Source: Spirochaetota bacterium
GTDB taxonomy: Bacteria > Spirochaetota > Brevinematia > DTOW01
Length of the DNA stretch: 35,417 bases
Assembly: GCA_028276145.1 (NCBI GenBank)
Contig: JAPYWX010000002.1
Span: 1-35,417 of the forward strand
Direction of reading: 5' to 3'
The stretch's first letter is position 1. Every line of letters starts with the position of its first letter. The translations under genes and the position numbers were made by a program. Below are positions 8,200 to 16,530 of the stretch, one piece after another. The notes under the pieces are model-generated. The model saw only the letters and a list, made by a program, of their open reading frames with translations. It searched no databases and was not told the DNA's origin.

Positions 8200-9924
8200 A
8201 TGATTGGCATAGACTTCGGAACTAGTAAGTGTGCTATAGCTTATTTTGATGGTGAGAAAGCGAAGATAATAACTGACAAGAAAGGTAGAAAAACTATTCC
8301 TTCGGTTGTAGCAATACTACCAGATGGTACGCCGATAGTTGGAGAAAGTGCAAAGAGTAGGCTATTCATAGACACTAATAATGTTATTAAATCCGTAAAG
8401 AGGTACTTAGGTACAGACCATAGATTTTTTATCAATAATAAGGAGTATTCACCCGAAGAGATATCGTCAATGATTCTTTCTAAACTGAAAGAGATAGCAG
8501 AGTATTATTTAGGTGATGTTGTTAGGGATATTGTAATTACTGTGCCAGCGTACTTTTCTGACCTTCAGAGAAGTGCTTTGAAAAATGCTTGTAGGCTAGC
8601 AGGAATGAATGTTGTTAGGATAATAAACGAACCTACGGCGGCAGCAATAGCGTACGGTATAAATAAGCTTGAGGGCGAAAAAAATATTGTTGTTTATGAT
8701 TTAGGTGGTGGTACGTTTGATGTTTCAATCCTTAACTACAGTAATGGGATATTTGAAGTTATAGCAACATCTGGTAATAACTCTTTGGGAGGAGATGATT
8801 TTGATAGGGCGTTGGTAGAATTGATAGTGGAGGAGTATAAAGAGAAGGAAGGCATAGACTTATCTTCTGATAGGTTAGTGCTTCAGAAATTGTATGAGGA
8901 AGTTGAGAAGGCAAAAATTTTGCTTTCTGATGAAGAAGCTGTTGATGTTGTTGTGCCCTTTGTTAGTGCTACAGAGAATACAATCAAACATCTTTCTTTC
9001 ACTTTGACCAGGGAGCAACTTAACAAAGTTATAGCTCCGTTCGTAGACCAAACAATTGAATTGCTTAACAAGACGATAAAGGAAGCCGGACTCAGTAGAG
9101 AAGATATAAATCACTTACTTTTAGTTGGTGGTTCTACAAGAATACCGTACATAAGAAGAAGAGTTGAAGCTGCATTAGGTATTGGGGCAGAGCCGATGAT
9201 AGACCCTGAGGAAGTTGTAGCTCTCGGTGCGGCAATACAAGCTGGTATAATTGCCGGTGAAATCAAAGGCATAGCTTTGGTGGATGTTACACCTCTGTCT
9301 TTGGGTGTTGAAATAGAGAACGGTATATTTATACCTATAATTCCTAGGAATACACCAATACCGACTTCAGCTAGTAAGATATTTACAACGGTTGTAGATA
9401 ATCAGGAATCAGTAGAAATCCACATACTTCAGGGTGAAAGGTCACTCGCTAAGGATAATATATCCTTAGGAAAGTTTGAGTTGACTGGCATAAGGAAGGC
9501 TAAAAAAGGAGAGCCAAGAATAGAAGTTACATTTGAGATAGATATTGACGGTATCTTGAGGGTTTCGGCTGTTGATTTGTCTACTGGTGCATCACAGAAA
9601 GTTGAGATAAAGGACAGGATGATATTAAGCGAAGAAGAGATAAACAGGATGATAGAAGAGAGTAGGAAAAACAAGGCAAGGGATGAAGAAATAAGGAGAA
9701 TAGGAATATTAAGGAGTAGATACAATATGATTTTGTCCACGATAGAGCCGAAATTGCCTAAAATAAAAGAAGTTGATATAGATTTATACAACGAAATAGT
9801 TGAGTTAAAGGAAAAAATAGAGAAACTGTTTTCTGAAGGCGCAGCTTCGGAGATTGAAGCTAAGATAAAGGACTTGAAATTCTTGTATGAGCAGTTCTTG
9901 GATAAGGTAGTCACTGCATTTTAG
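8200..9924 (+). CDS. Hsp70-family chaperone, DnaK/HscA-like
   Basis: 574 residues, shorter than standard DnaK (about 610-640). It is an ATP-driven cytoplasmic chaperone. Nucleotide-binding motifs are all present: MIGIDFGTSKCAIAY at the start, NEPTAAAIAYGI, VVYDLGGGTFDVSIL, and LLVGGSTRIPYIRRRVEAAL. The substrate domain keeps TPLSLGVEIENG and IEVTFEIDIDGILRVSAVD. The C-terminal lid is short and lacks the acidic DnaK tail, which fits HscA-like or secondary Hsp70s. GGGGAGGTG is 3 nt before the ATG. No dnaJ, grpE, hscB or iscU is adjacent, so I would not name it dnaK outright. Its location after envelope proteins is unusual. Confidence 0.9.
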   Translation: MIGIDFGTSKCAIAYFDGEKAKIITDKKGRKTIPSVVAILPDGTPIVGESAKSRLFIDTNNVIKSVKRYLGTDHRFFINNKEYSPEEISSMILSKLKEIAEYYLGDVVRDIVITVPAYFSDLQRSALKNACRLAGMNVVRIINEPTAAAIAYGINKLEGEKNIVVYDLGGGTFDVSILNYSNGIFEVIATSGNNSLGGDDFDRALVELIVEEYKEKEGIDLSSDRLVLQKLYEEVEKAKILLSDEEAVDVVVPFVSATENTIKHLSFTLTREQLNKVIAPFVDQTIELLNKTIKEAGLSREDINHLLLVGGSTRIPYIRRRVEAALGIGAEPMIDPEEVVALGAAIQAGIIAGEIKGIALVDVTPLSLGVEIENGIFIPIIPRNTPIPTSASKIFTTVVDNQESVEIHILQGERSLAKDNISLGKFELTGIRKAKKGEPRIEVTFEIDIDGILRVSAVDLSTGASQKVEIKDRMILSEEEINRMIEESRKNKARDEEIRRIGILRSRYNMILSTIEPKLPKIKEVDIDLYNEIVELKEKIEKLFSEGAASEIEAKIKDLKFLYEQFLDKVVTAF

Positions 9925-9958
9925 ATTAAAAGACTTACTCTTTGATATCCTTAAATCA

Positions 9959-10090
9959 CTAAGTGCTGTTTACTTAGTGCTATTTAGCACTTAGTGCTGT
10001 TTAGCACTTAGTGCTATTTAGCACTTAATTAAGAACGTTGCTATTAGTAACTCTTCTGTCCTAGTTACTTGAAGAGAGATGATGTCTCTT
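9959..10090. repeat. Intergenic short-hairpin array C, 17-bp tandem units
   Basis: The gap lies between hsp70 and the convergent tRNA gene. Three exact-period units start at 9976, 9993 and 10010: AGTGCTATTTAGCACT, AGTGCTGTTTAGCACT, AGTGCTATTTAGCACT, separated by single T bases. A decayed unit precedes them from about 9960. Another hairpin, AAGAGA/TCTCTT, is at 10072-10090. This is the only array in a convergent gap, so a terminator role is possible here. Confidence 0.85.
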
Positions 10091-10138
10091 TGATCAGTGT
10101 CTTTCTTTCAAGAGAGGCAAAAGGTGAGATAGGCAAGG

Positions 10139-10211
10139 CTCCCCGGGCAGGACTCGAACCTGCGGCCCGCTGGTTAACAGCCAGCTGCTCTGCCGACTGA
10201 GCTACCGGGGA
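10139..10211 (-). tRNA. tRNA-Asn (GTT)
   Basis: 73 nt on the minus strand. The acceptor stem TCCCCGG pairs with CCGGGGA, followed by discriminator G. The D arm contains TAGCTCAGTCGGCAGAGC, the anticodon arm is GCTGG-CTGTTAA-CCAGC with anticodon GTT, and the T arm has GGTTCGAGTCC. The 3' CCA is not encoded (the DNA reads CCT). A strong sigma-70-type promoter lies just upstream at 10227-10256. Confidence 0.97.
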
Positions 10212-10226
10212 ACAACTAGTAAAAAA

Positions 10227-10256
10227 ATTATACAGAGTTTACTTTAGAAAAATCAA
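10227..10256 (-). promoter_or_regulatory. Promoter of tRNA-Asn
   Basis: On the minus strand, TTGATT (10256-10251) and a perfect TATAAT (10232-10227) are 18 nt apart. The predicted start is about 9 nt before the tRNA 5' end. This gives a clean local reference for the housekeeping promoter. Confidence 0.8.
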
Positions 10257-10284
10257 CTTTTTGAATTTCTGTTGGAAAAATCTT

Positions 10285-10572
10285 GTGCTTAATAGCACCT
10301 TTTTAATCAAGTGCTTAAAGCACTTGTGCTAATGGACTTTCTATTAAACACTTATAGAGTGTGGAGAGGCTGTGCCTCTCCGCATCAATCAAGGTCGGTG
10401 AGGTCGCTTAAAGTAATGTGTTAAATGGAATAGTTTACTTAATAGCACTTGTGCTTAATAGCACTTTTTCATTATGAATGAGAAAGTGAAGAGAAGCTAT
10501 TCCTCTCTTAAGCTAATTAAGTTGGGTAAGGTGCTTCATAGCACTTACTAAAAACAATGTGCTAATTAGCAC
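10285..10572. repeat. Intergenic short-hairpin array D
   Basis: The 453-bp divergent gap between tRNA-Asn and the DUF3108 gene holds no supported gene. Hairpins are GTGCTTAATAGCAC (10285-10298), AAGTGCTTAAAGCACTT (10309-10325, perfect 8-bp arms), GGAGAGGCTGTGCCTCTCC (10363-10381), GTGCTTAATAGCAC (10451-10464), GTGCTTCATAGCAC (10531-10544) and GTGCTAATTAGCAC (10559-10572). Degenerate copies lie near 10438 and 10490. Confidence 0.85.
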
Positions 10573-10664
10573 TTATTAGTAAAAAGAGAGCATTAGGCTC
10601 ACCTGTGAGTTTTTCAACACAATTAAATTATCTTGTTATTTCCATTCGTTTGCTTTCATAAAAT

Positions 10665-11345
10665 ATGGATATGAGTAAGAAGAAGATTTTTGTTTTGTTG
10701 TTTGTTTTGGTGCTTTTTGTTTCTTACTATTCTTTTGCTGGTAGTGAACCGAAGTTTTTGAAGTATTACTTTTCTATTCTTGGGATAAGAGCCGGTGAAG
10801 CAAATGTAAATATAGAGAGGAGTGAGACCAATATAAGGGCTATATCTACTATAAAAACTTACCCTGGAACAAAACCATTTGTTTATGCTGATGACTTGGT
10901 TATATCGTATATTGACCCCAAGACTCTAAGGACCATAAAAAGGGAAAGTTATAGTGTTGAGAAAGATTTGAAAGATACGAACTTTGTGTTTTTTGATAGG
11001 GGGAAAAATTTGGTTATTGTTGATAGTATCTTTTTTGGTGATACTGTTATTTACAATACAAATGACACAATAAATGACCTTGCTACTGAGATAATAAGAA
11101 CTATGTACTGGGAAAAGTTGCCAGATGAGTTTTTTGTTAATTTTCTGGAGGTGACTAACTCTAGGTACATAAGTTTCTCTAGAATGAAAGGAACTAGGTA
11201 TAGAATAAATGGTATCAAGGGGGGATATATAGAACTCACAAACATAGGTGGCTATTACATATTCTCTAAAGCCAATATACCAGTGTTTTATCTTTTCCCT
11301 TTTGGTGATATAAGTATATATGTAGAGTTGGGTGGTGTGGAATAA
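10665..11345 (+). CDS. Exported DUF3108-domain protein
   Basis: 226 residues (224 if the ATG at 10671 is used). It has a signal peptide with a basic start MSKKK, a long hydrophobic run and a likely cut after SFA or AGS. The mature part follows DUF3108: KYYFSILGIRAGEANVNIER, then strands up to VFFDRGKNLVIVD, an IIRTMYWEKLPDEFFVNFLE helix and a terminal KANIPVFYLFPFGDI strand. DUF3108 proteins are periplasmic beta-sheet proteins of unproven function, often near envelope genes. No Shine-Dalgarno sequence is visible. TAAAAT (10659-10664) lies directly before the first ATG, which favours the second ATG as a leaderless start. pepQ follows after 64 nt with its own promoter. Confidence 0.8.
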   Translation: MDMSKKKIFVLLFVLVLFVSYYSFAGSEPKFLKYYFSILGIRAGEANVNIERSETNIRAISTIKTYPGTKPFVYADDLVISYIDPKTLRTIKRESYSVEKDLKDTNFVFFDRGKNLVIVDSIFFGDTVIYNTNDTINDLATEIIRTMYWEKLPDEFFVNFLEVTNSRYISFSRMKGTRYRINGIKGGYIELTNIGGYYIFSKANIPVFYLFPFGDISIYVELGGVE

Positions 11346-11350
11346 ATAAC

Positions 11351-11379
11351 TTGAAATTTTTTCCGTTTTGGTATAAAAT
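11351..11379 (+). promoter_or_regulatory. Promoter of the M24 peptidase gene
   Basis: TTGAAA (11351-11356) and TAAAAT (11374-11379) have a 17-nt spacer. The leader to ATG 11410 is about 24 nt and contains the ribosome site GAAGGTGA. Confidence 0.7.
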
Positions 11380-11409
11380 TCTCTATTAATATTACAAGAA
11401 GGTGAAGTT

Positions 11410-12558
11410 ATGAATGTTAATAAGTTCAAGAAAAGGATTGAGGCTCTATTAATGAAGACTGGAGGCAGAACTTTTATAACCTCTGAGTCTGAACACATTT
11501 ATTACTTCTCTGGCTTTACTGGTGATTATGCTTTGATGATTATAGGCTACAAAAGCAATCATATAATAACAACTGAGATGTTTGAAGAGCAGGTTTACAA
11601 TGATGTTGATAGTAGTTTGTTTAATATACATGTAGTTAAGAAGAAGGAAATAAATCCTTTGGTTGTTGATATACTTCTTGAAAATGAGTCGGAGGAGATA
11701 TGTATCTCTTCTCAGGATACTACAATAAATTCATTCGTTTCGGTGATAGAGGCTGCAAAAGATAACAAGATATTTGGTGTAAATAAGAAATTGATTTCTT
11801 TGAGGGATGACCACTTTGCCGTTGGAGATATAAGGATATACTTTTCGGAGAATTATCCTCTTGTTGTCAGAGCTGTGAAGGATGAAGAAGAAATAGAGAT
11901 AATAAAAAGGAATTTACTACTTTCTGATGAAGCTTTCTTGTATACCTTGAGGATGATTAAGCCAGGGATGACAGAGATAGAAGTAGCCGCTGAATTTGAG
12001 TACTACTCTAGAAAGAAAGGAGCGGAGGGGGTATCGTTCCCAACAATAGTTGCCTCAGGTTCTAGGTCTTCGGTACCTCATGCCACTGCCTCGAATAAAG
12101 TCATTAATAACAATGAGCCTATAATTTTTGACTTTGGAATAAAGATGGATAGATATTGTACGGATACTACTAGAACTATATTTGTAGGTAAGCCTAGTGA
12201 TAAATTTGTTGAGACATATAAGATAGTTCTTGATGCTATGAATGAAGGGATAGCGATAATAAAGGCAGGGGTGAAGGCTTCGGATATTGACAGCAAGGTT
12301 AGAGGATATCTTGCTAAGTATGGATTAGATAGTTACTTTTTACATGGTACTGGGCATGGTGTAGGTTTGGATATCCACGAACTGCCAACTTTGAATGAGA
12401 CGAGTAATGATATTCTTAGAGAAGGTATGATTGTTACAGTTGAGCCGGGTGTGTACTTCAAAAATGAGTTTGGTATAAGGATAGAAAACATGGTTTTGGT
12501 TAGGAAGAATTCGGCCGAGGTTCTAACTACTTTGCCTACTGAACTTTTAGTTGTTTAG
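11410..12558 (+). CDS. pepQ: M24 metallopeptidase, Xaa-Pro dipeptidase/aminopeptidase type
   Basis: 382 residues. These cytoplasmic enzymes release residues from Xaa-Pro peptides with two metal ions. It has an N-terminal creatinase-like domain (about 1-150) and a pita-bread catalytic domain (about 160-382). All five expected metal ligands are seen: D241 (FDFG), D252 (CTDTTR), H316 (GTGHGVGLDIHE), E345 (VEPGVY) and E359 (RIENMV). The ribosome site GAAGGTGA is 5 nt before ATG. The stop lies 1 nt from the stop of convergent flgI. Whether it is a dipeptidase (PepQ) or an aminopeptidase (PepP) cannot be decided from the motifs. Confidence 0.92.
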   Translation: MNVNKFKKRIEALLMKTGGRTFITSESEHIYYFSGFTGDYALMIIGYKSNHIITTEMFEEQVYNDVDSSLFNIHVVKKKEINPLVVDILLENESEEICISSQDTTINSFVSVIEAAKDNKIFGVNKKLISLRDDHFAVGDIRIYFSENYPLVVRAVKDEEEIEIIKRNLLLSDEAFLYTLRMIKPGMTEIEVAAEFEYYSRKKGAEGVSFPTIVASGSRSSVPHATASNKVINNNEPIIFDFGIKMDRYCTDTTRTIFVGKPSDKFVETYKIVLDAMNEGIAIIKAGVKASDIDSKVRGYLAKYGLDSYFLHGTGHGVGLDIHELPTLNETSNDILREGMIVTVEPGVYFKNEFGIRIENMVLVRKNSAEVLTTLPTELLVV

Positions 12559-12559
12559 T

Positions 12560-13576
12560 TTACCTCGTTCTTATCCTTACCTTTATTGCTCCTGCTTCTT
12601 TCATTAGCGATATAACATTTATTATGTCCTCGGATTTGAAGCCGTTTTTGAACAAAAATTGGACAAATTCAGAAAGTTGATTGCTGGGAATAGAATATAT
12701 CTCGCCATATTCCATAATTCCGCCTATCTCTGAAAATTCTATTTTCATTCCTTTATATGATATGCTTACTGGTTGTATGCTTACATTACCAGAAATAACC
12801 AAAGTGTTATTTTTTGGGTCTATCACTATTGTGGGTGTGACTGTGTATTCTATTTCTGTGTTCATTATTCTTGATATAAATTCTATTTCGTTTCCTTCAA
12901 AGCTTTCGGGTATCTCTATGCTTACTGTTGATAGGTCTTCAACTTCTACAGTTATTTTGACTTCTTCAAACTGTTCTTTTAAGGTGTTGATGAAGCTAGA
13001 TATTACTTGAGGAGAATCGTCATCAAAGTGTAATCGTATCTTTCCGTTTTGTAGGAAGTTTTTAGAGATGTTTGATATGACTATTCCACCACCTGGAATG
13101 TTACCAGAGGTTTTTATGCCTGACTTAGGTGTTATTATCGTTCCTTGAGCTATACCTACTATATTACCGTCAATGTCTTTAAGTAATGTTTTTAGAAGAA
13201 ATCCACCCTCAAGTGACCTAGCATCAAAGATTGATGAAACATTAACATCAAAAGTCATGCCAGATTTTGAAAATGGTGATATTTTACCTGTTACGATTAC
13301 CGAAGCTATGTTTTTTGATGATATATTCGTAGAGCTTACATTTATTCCGAGATTGTTTAAGTAGTTCATTATGCTTGTTCTCGTGATTTCATTCTTTATG
13401 TTGTCTCCTGTTCCTCTTAATCCAACTACTACACCATAGCCTGAGACTTGTATTTCCTCAAGCCCTACTATCTTAGCTATATCTCTTACTTTTACATTTT
13501 CTCCGTTAGCGTTCAGCAAAACCAAAGTTAGTAGTACGGTTGTGAATAGTACTTTCAGTGTTTGGCGTTTTCCCAT
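12560..13576 (-). CDS. flgI: Flagellar P-ring protein FlgI
   Basis: 338 residues. FlgI is exported to the periplasm and forms the P ring around the flagellar rod. The signal peptide is at about 1-25. The family start VKVRDIAKIVGLEEIQVSGY, followed by GVVVGLRGTGD, is unmistakable. Other marks are KNIASVIVTGKISPFSKSGM, then FDVNVSS and a duplicated-looking FEVNVSS-type middle, IVIDPKNNTLVISGNVSI, and the final LMKEAGAIKVRIRTR. It stands alone here, with no flgH, flgG or flgJ on either side, which is unusual since flgI usually sits in a rod/ring operon. There is no clear ribosome binding site. It shows that the organism is, or descends from, a flagellated diderm. Confidence 0.95.
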   Translation of the reverse strand: MGKRQTLKVLFTTVLLTLVLLNANGENVKVRDIAKIVGLEEIQVSGYGVVVGLRGTGDNIKNEITRTSIMNYLNNLGINVSSTNISSKNIASVIVTGKISPFSKSGMTFDVNVSSIFDARSLEGGFLLKTLLKDIDGNIVGIAQGTIITPKSGIKTSGNIPGGGIVISNISKNFLQNGKIRLHFDDDSPQVISSFINTLKEQFEEVKITVEVEDLSTVSIEIPESFEGNEIEFISRIMNTEIEYTVTPTIVIDPKNNTLVISGNVSIQPVSISYKGMKIEFSEIGGIMEYGEIYSIPSNQLSEFVQFLFKNGFKSEDIINVISLMKEAGAIKVRIRTR

Positions 13577-13636
13577 AAGGTTATTTTCGTAAGAGAGGTT
13601 AGCATTTTTAGGATATTAATTCTGAGCCTGAGGTTC

Positions 13637-13945
13637 AAAGAGCCTTGGACTCTTTCTTATTTAAAGAGAGGTTGTACCTCTCTGTAATCTTCAATATTTA
13701 TGAATTGCTATTGGGTGAGAAGGTGCTGTTTAGCACCTTTAAGCAGTGCTTTAAGTGCGGCGTGCTTTAAGAACTTAATTTGGAAGGTGCTATTAAGCAC
13801 CTTTGAGTATTTATAAGTAGGTGCTATAAGCACCCCACCCGCCCACCATATTTCATGTAGAGGGGGGGTAAACCCCTCTACACCCCCTAGAGTAATTTGG
13901 ATAATAAAGTACTGTAAGCACTTAGTTAAAAAGGTGCTATTAAGC
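13637..13945. repeat. Intergenic short-hairpin array E (divergent gap flgI / mnmA)
   Basis: The 442-bp gap 13577-14018 has no supported gene. Hairpins are an AAAGAG/CTCTTT pair (13637-13655), AGAGAGGTTGTACCTCTCT (13665-13683), AAGGTGCTGTTTAGCACCTT (13720-13739), AAGGTGCTATTAAGCACCTT (13784-13803) and GGTGCTATAAGCACC (13820-13834). A TAGAGGGG/CCCCTCTA stem with a 7-nt loop lies at 13858-13880. Degenerate copies lie at 13745-13770 and 13908-13945. Confidence 0.85.
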
Positions 13946-13980
13946 GCAAGATACTTGAGTAATGAGGTTTTCAGAATGAA

Positions 13981-14009
13981 TTGAAAATTTTTCGGATAGT
14001 TATTATCTT
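13981..14009 (+). promoter_or_regulatory. Promoter of mnmA, close to the start codon
   Basis: TTGAAA (13981-13986) and TATCTT (14004-14009) have a 17-nt spacer. The -10 ends 9 nt before the ATG and no Shine-Dalgarno sequence is present, so the mRNA is probably leaderless or nearly so. Confidence 0.6.
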
Positions 14010-14018
14010 ATTGTATTT

Positions 14019-15071
14019 ATGCCAGTTGTTTTTGTTGGAATGAGTGGTGGGGTTGATAGCAGTGTTTCTGCTTTGCTTCTCAAAGAGCAAGGTTATGAGG
14101 TTAGGGGAGTTACTCTAGTTTTGTCTGATGTTGAAGGTGAAAGAAAGTGTTGTTCTCTAGATGAGGTTAAATATGCTCAGTATGTTTGTAAGTACTTAGG
14201 TATAACTCATGAGATTGTTAATGTAAAGGATTTGTTCAGAAGAAAGATAATATTACCTTTCATAAAAGAGTATCGTGAGGGTAGGACACCAAATCCTTGC
14301 GTTAACTGTAATTTTTACTTTAAGTTTGGCTATATGTTGGAGTATGCTATTTCGCAAGGTGGTAATTTTGTTGCTACTGGTCATTATGCTAGGGTGGTGG
14401 AAGTGGATTCTGAAAAGTTACTCTATAAAGGGATTGATAAGAACAAGGATCAATCGTATTTTCTTGCTAGGTTGAGCAAATTCCAATTAAGTAGGTCTTT
14501 GTTTCCTGTTGGCGAACTTACGAAAAGTGAAGTTCAGAGAATTGCGAGAGAAGCAAGGTTACCTCTTAAACCACATTTAAGAGAAAGTCAGGATTTGTGT
14601 TTTGTTCCTAATAACGATGTGAAGAGTTTTTTGATTAATAATGGTATTAGTCCCTTAGAAGGAGAAGTAGTTGATGAGAATGGAAACTTTCTTTCTAAGC
14701 ATGATGGGGTTTATTTCTATACAGTTGGGCAGAGAAGAGGATTAGGGGTACAAGTTGGTAGGAAAATTTATGTTAAGTACAAAGATGTAGTAAATAACAG
14801 GATAGTCGTTTCGGAGTCTCCATATTTTTCGGGGTTCTATGGCTCAAAGCTTAATTGGTTGTGGTACGGTGAACCTAGAAACGGGGTATTTACCATCAAG
14901 GTTAGGTATAAGAGTGAAGGGGTTAGGGGATACTTGGAAGTAATTGACGATGACAAGGTTAAAGTAGAATTTTATGAAAAACAATTTGGGGTTACTCCAG
15001 GGCAGTTAGCGGTTTTCTACGATGGTGATTGCGTTGTTGGTAGTGCCTTTATAGATTCCACTTTCTCTTAG
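14019..15071 (+). CDS. mnmA: tRNA 2-thiouridine(34) synthase MnmA
   Basis: 350 residues. MnmA adenylates and thiolates U34 of Lys, Glu and Gln tRNAs, using sulfur from a relay. The PP-loop VGMSGGVDSSVSALLLKEQG starts at residue 6. Both catalytic cysteines are present, C94 in RTPNPCVNCN and C194 in ESQDLCFVPN. The tRNA-binding stretch TGHYARV and the C-terminal beta-barrel block YTVGQRRGLGVQVG are also seen. The start lies 9 nt after a -10 hexamer without a ribosome site. The gene ends in a TTAG overlap with the convergent metallo-hydrolase, each stop codon lying partly inside the other. Confidence 0.96.
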   Translation: MPVVFVGMSGGVDSSVSALLLKEQGYEVRGVTLVLSDVEGERKCCSLDEVKYAQYVCKYLGITHEIVNVKDLFRRKIILPFIKEYREGRTPNPCVNCNFYFKFGYMLEYAISQGGNFVATGHYARVVEVDSEKLLYKGIDKNKDQSYFLARLSKFQLSRSLFPVGELTKSEVQRIAREARLPLKPHLRESQDLCFVPNNDVKSFLINNGISPLEGEVVDENGNFLSKHDGVYFYTVGQRRGLGVQVGRKIYVKYKDVVNNRIVVSESPYFSGFYGSKLNWLWYGEPRNGVFTIKVRYKSEGVRGYLEVIDDDKVKVEFYEKQFGVTPGQLAVFYDGDCVVGSAFIDSTFS

Positions 15072-15694
15072 TAAATTACTGACTTTAGCCATTCTTTGAT
15101 TTCCGACATTTTGAATATTTCACCGTGTCCAGGTAAACATGTAACTTCATCGGGTATTTCGTTATAGAGTCTTTTGAGAGAATTAATTATCTCTTCTTGA
15201 TTTCCGTCAATGAAGTCTGTCCTTCCGTAAGAGAACTTGAAAAGGGTATCTCCCGTTAGAAGAATTTTTTCATCTTCTATGTAAAAGCACGAACTACCTT
15301 TTGTGTGTCCTGGTGTGTGGATAGTGAGAAGCTTTTTGTTCCCTATCTTTATTTCGTCTCCGTCGTTTAGTTCTATGTCAGGGGGTAGTGAGTAGAAAGG
15401 GGTACTTAGTATGTAGGCTGATAAGTTTTTGAATGGGTTTTGTATCATCTCTGAATCATTTTTGTGTATAGTCAAGTTTCCGTTTGTTTTTTCTTTTAGT
15501 TTGTTATTTCCGAGTATGTGGTCAAAGTGTCCGTGAGTGTTTATTATGTACTTAACTTCTAGGTTTTCTTTTTGGATAATTTCTAACAATAAGTCTGGGT
15601 GGTCTCCAGGGTCTACTATTATACATTCGTTTCCTTCCGTTATGATATAGCAATTTGTGTTATTATCACCTAGAGTTACTACTTTTATTTTCAT
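15068..15694 (-). CDS. Metallo-beta-lactamase-fold hydrolase, glyoxalase II-like
   Basis: 208 residues, the compact single-domain form of the glyoxalase II/YcbL group. The zinc motif INTHGHFDHILGN (HxHxDH) is at about 51-63, with further ligands in IHTPGHTKGSSCFY, LLTGDTLFKFSYGRTDF and the final CLPGHGE. It has no C-terminal glutathione-binding domain of classical glyoxalase II, so a general thioester or persulfide substrate is as likely. It follows the FecR gene by 11 nt on the minus strand, and the two are probably co-transcribed. The ribosome site is weak (GAAAGAA). Confidence 0.88.
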   Translation of the reverse strand: MKIKVVTLGDNNTNCYIITEGNECIIVDPGDHPDLLLEIIQKENLEVKYIINTHGHFDHILGNNKLKEKTNGNLTIHKNDSEMIQNPFKNLSAYILSTPFYSLPPDIELNDGDEIKIGNKKLLTIHTPGHTKGSSCFYIEDEKILLTGDTLFKFSYGRTDFIDGNQEEIINSLKRLYNEIPDEVTCLPGHGEIFKMSEIKEWLKSVIY

Positions 15695-15705
15695 TTCTTT
15701 CGTGG

Positions 15706-16464
15706 CTATTCAAACAGTTTTTCAATGTCTTTTGAGTATTCTTTTGTTTTCTTCTGTAGTTCGCTTTTCCTTTTCTTATATATTTCTTTTAGCATTTGTA
15801 ATCTCTTCTTGTATCTCTGCTTTTCGATTTCTGTTAATGGTTGTTTCTTGTCCTTTAGAAATTCTATTCCTTCACCTTCTTTGAACTTTGTTGTTGCGTT
15901 TATTACGTCTAAAGATGAGAGAGTTATTTTTTCGTCTTCATTTACATCAACGGAGTAGCTATCTATGAGTTTTGTGTATTCTATATCTGGTATAGCTGGG
16001 GCTACTAACACTGAACCTTCTAGTGTATATACAGTAGTATCTTGTTCGTCTGATTCAAGTATAAATTCAGTTCCTCTGACTGTTGCAAATGCTGTTTCAG
16101 TTTTTATTGTTACTCTACTTTTGGGAGAGTATACACCTTGAGCTGAGAATATTATGTTTCCTTTTGCTGAAATCTTATCAATCTTGTATCCAGCTGCTAC
16201 CTTTTCTATTTCATCAAATGTTACTGTCGTTTGCTCTTCGATTTTCAATAATCCTTTATCGCTTATTTTTATTGTACATTCTGAGTCTTTTCCTGTTATT
16301 ATTGTGTCTCCTTTTTTCAAAATGTAGCCTATACTAGGCGATATTGACTTGGAGCCTTGTTTCAAGGTAACTTTACCAATAATAAGGTCTATCTTATAAG
16401 TTGCTCCGAATGATATTCCTGAAAAGAAAATTAATAACGATATAGCTAATACTAGTTTTTTCAT
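15706..16464 (-). CDS. Exported FecR-domain protein with C-terminal coiled coil
   Basis: 252 residues. It has a signal peptide (MKKLVLAISLLIFFSGISFG), then a FecR-type domain (about 25-150): KIDLIIGKVTLKQGSKSI, LKKGDTIITGKDSECTIKIS, and TAFATVRGTEFIL, the typical A.VRGTEF signature. It ends in a highly charged helix (about 205-250, Lys/Glu/Arg) that should form a coiled coil. Stand-alone FecR proteins of this kind are periplasmic and are not the iron-citrate sensor itself. AGGAGGT lies 5 nt before ATG, so the start is firm. It is followed by the metallo-hydrolase. Confidence 0.85.
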   Translation of the reverse strand: MKKLVLAISLLIFFSGISFGATYKIDLIIGKVTLKQGSKSISPSIGYILKKGDTIITGKDSECTIKISDKGLLKIEEQTTVTFDEIEKVAAGYKIDKISAKGNIIFSAQGVYSPKSRVTIKTETAFATVRGTEFILESDEQDTTVYTLEGSVLVAPAIPDIEYTKLIDSYSVDVNEDEKITLSSLDVINATTKFKEGEGIEFLKDKKQPLTEIEKQRYKKRLQMLKEIYKKRKSELQKKTKEYSKDIEKLFE

Positions 16465-16530
16465 TATGAACCTCCTAGGAATATAATAATTGAGTTACTT
16501 CCATTTTTCAAAATCATTATTCTACCTTAC

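Noticed and set aside
7066..9914. Several minus-strand open frames under the ApbE-like and Hsp70 genes
   Set aside because: They are low-complexity Ser/Thr/Leu shadows of AT-rich coding sequence on the other strand.
10926..11498. A 190-codon minus-strand open frame
   Set aside because: It lies antisense to the DUF3108 and pepQ genes, which have clear family motifs; its own protein shows no motif.
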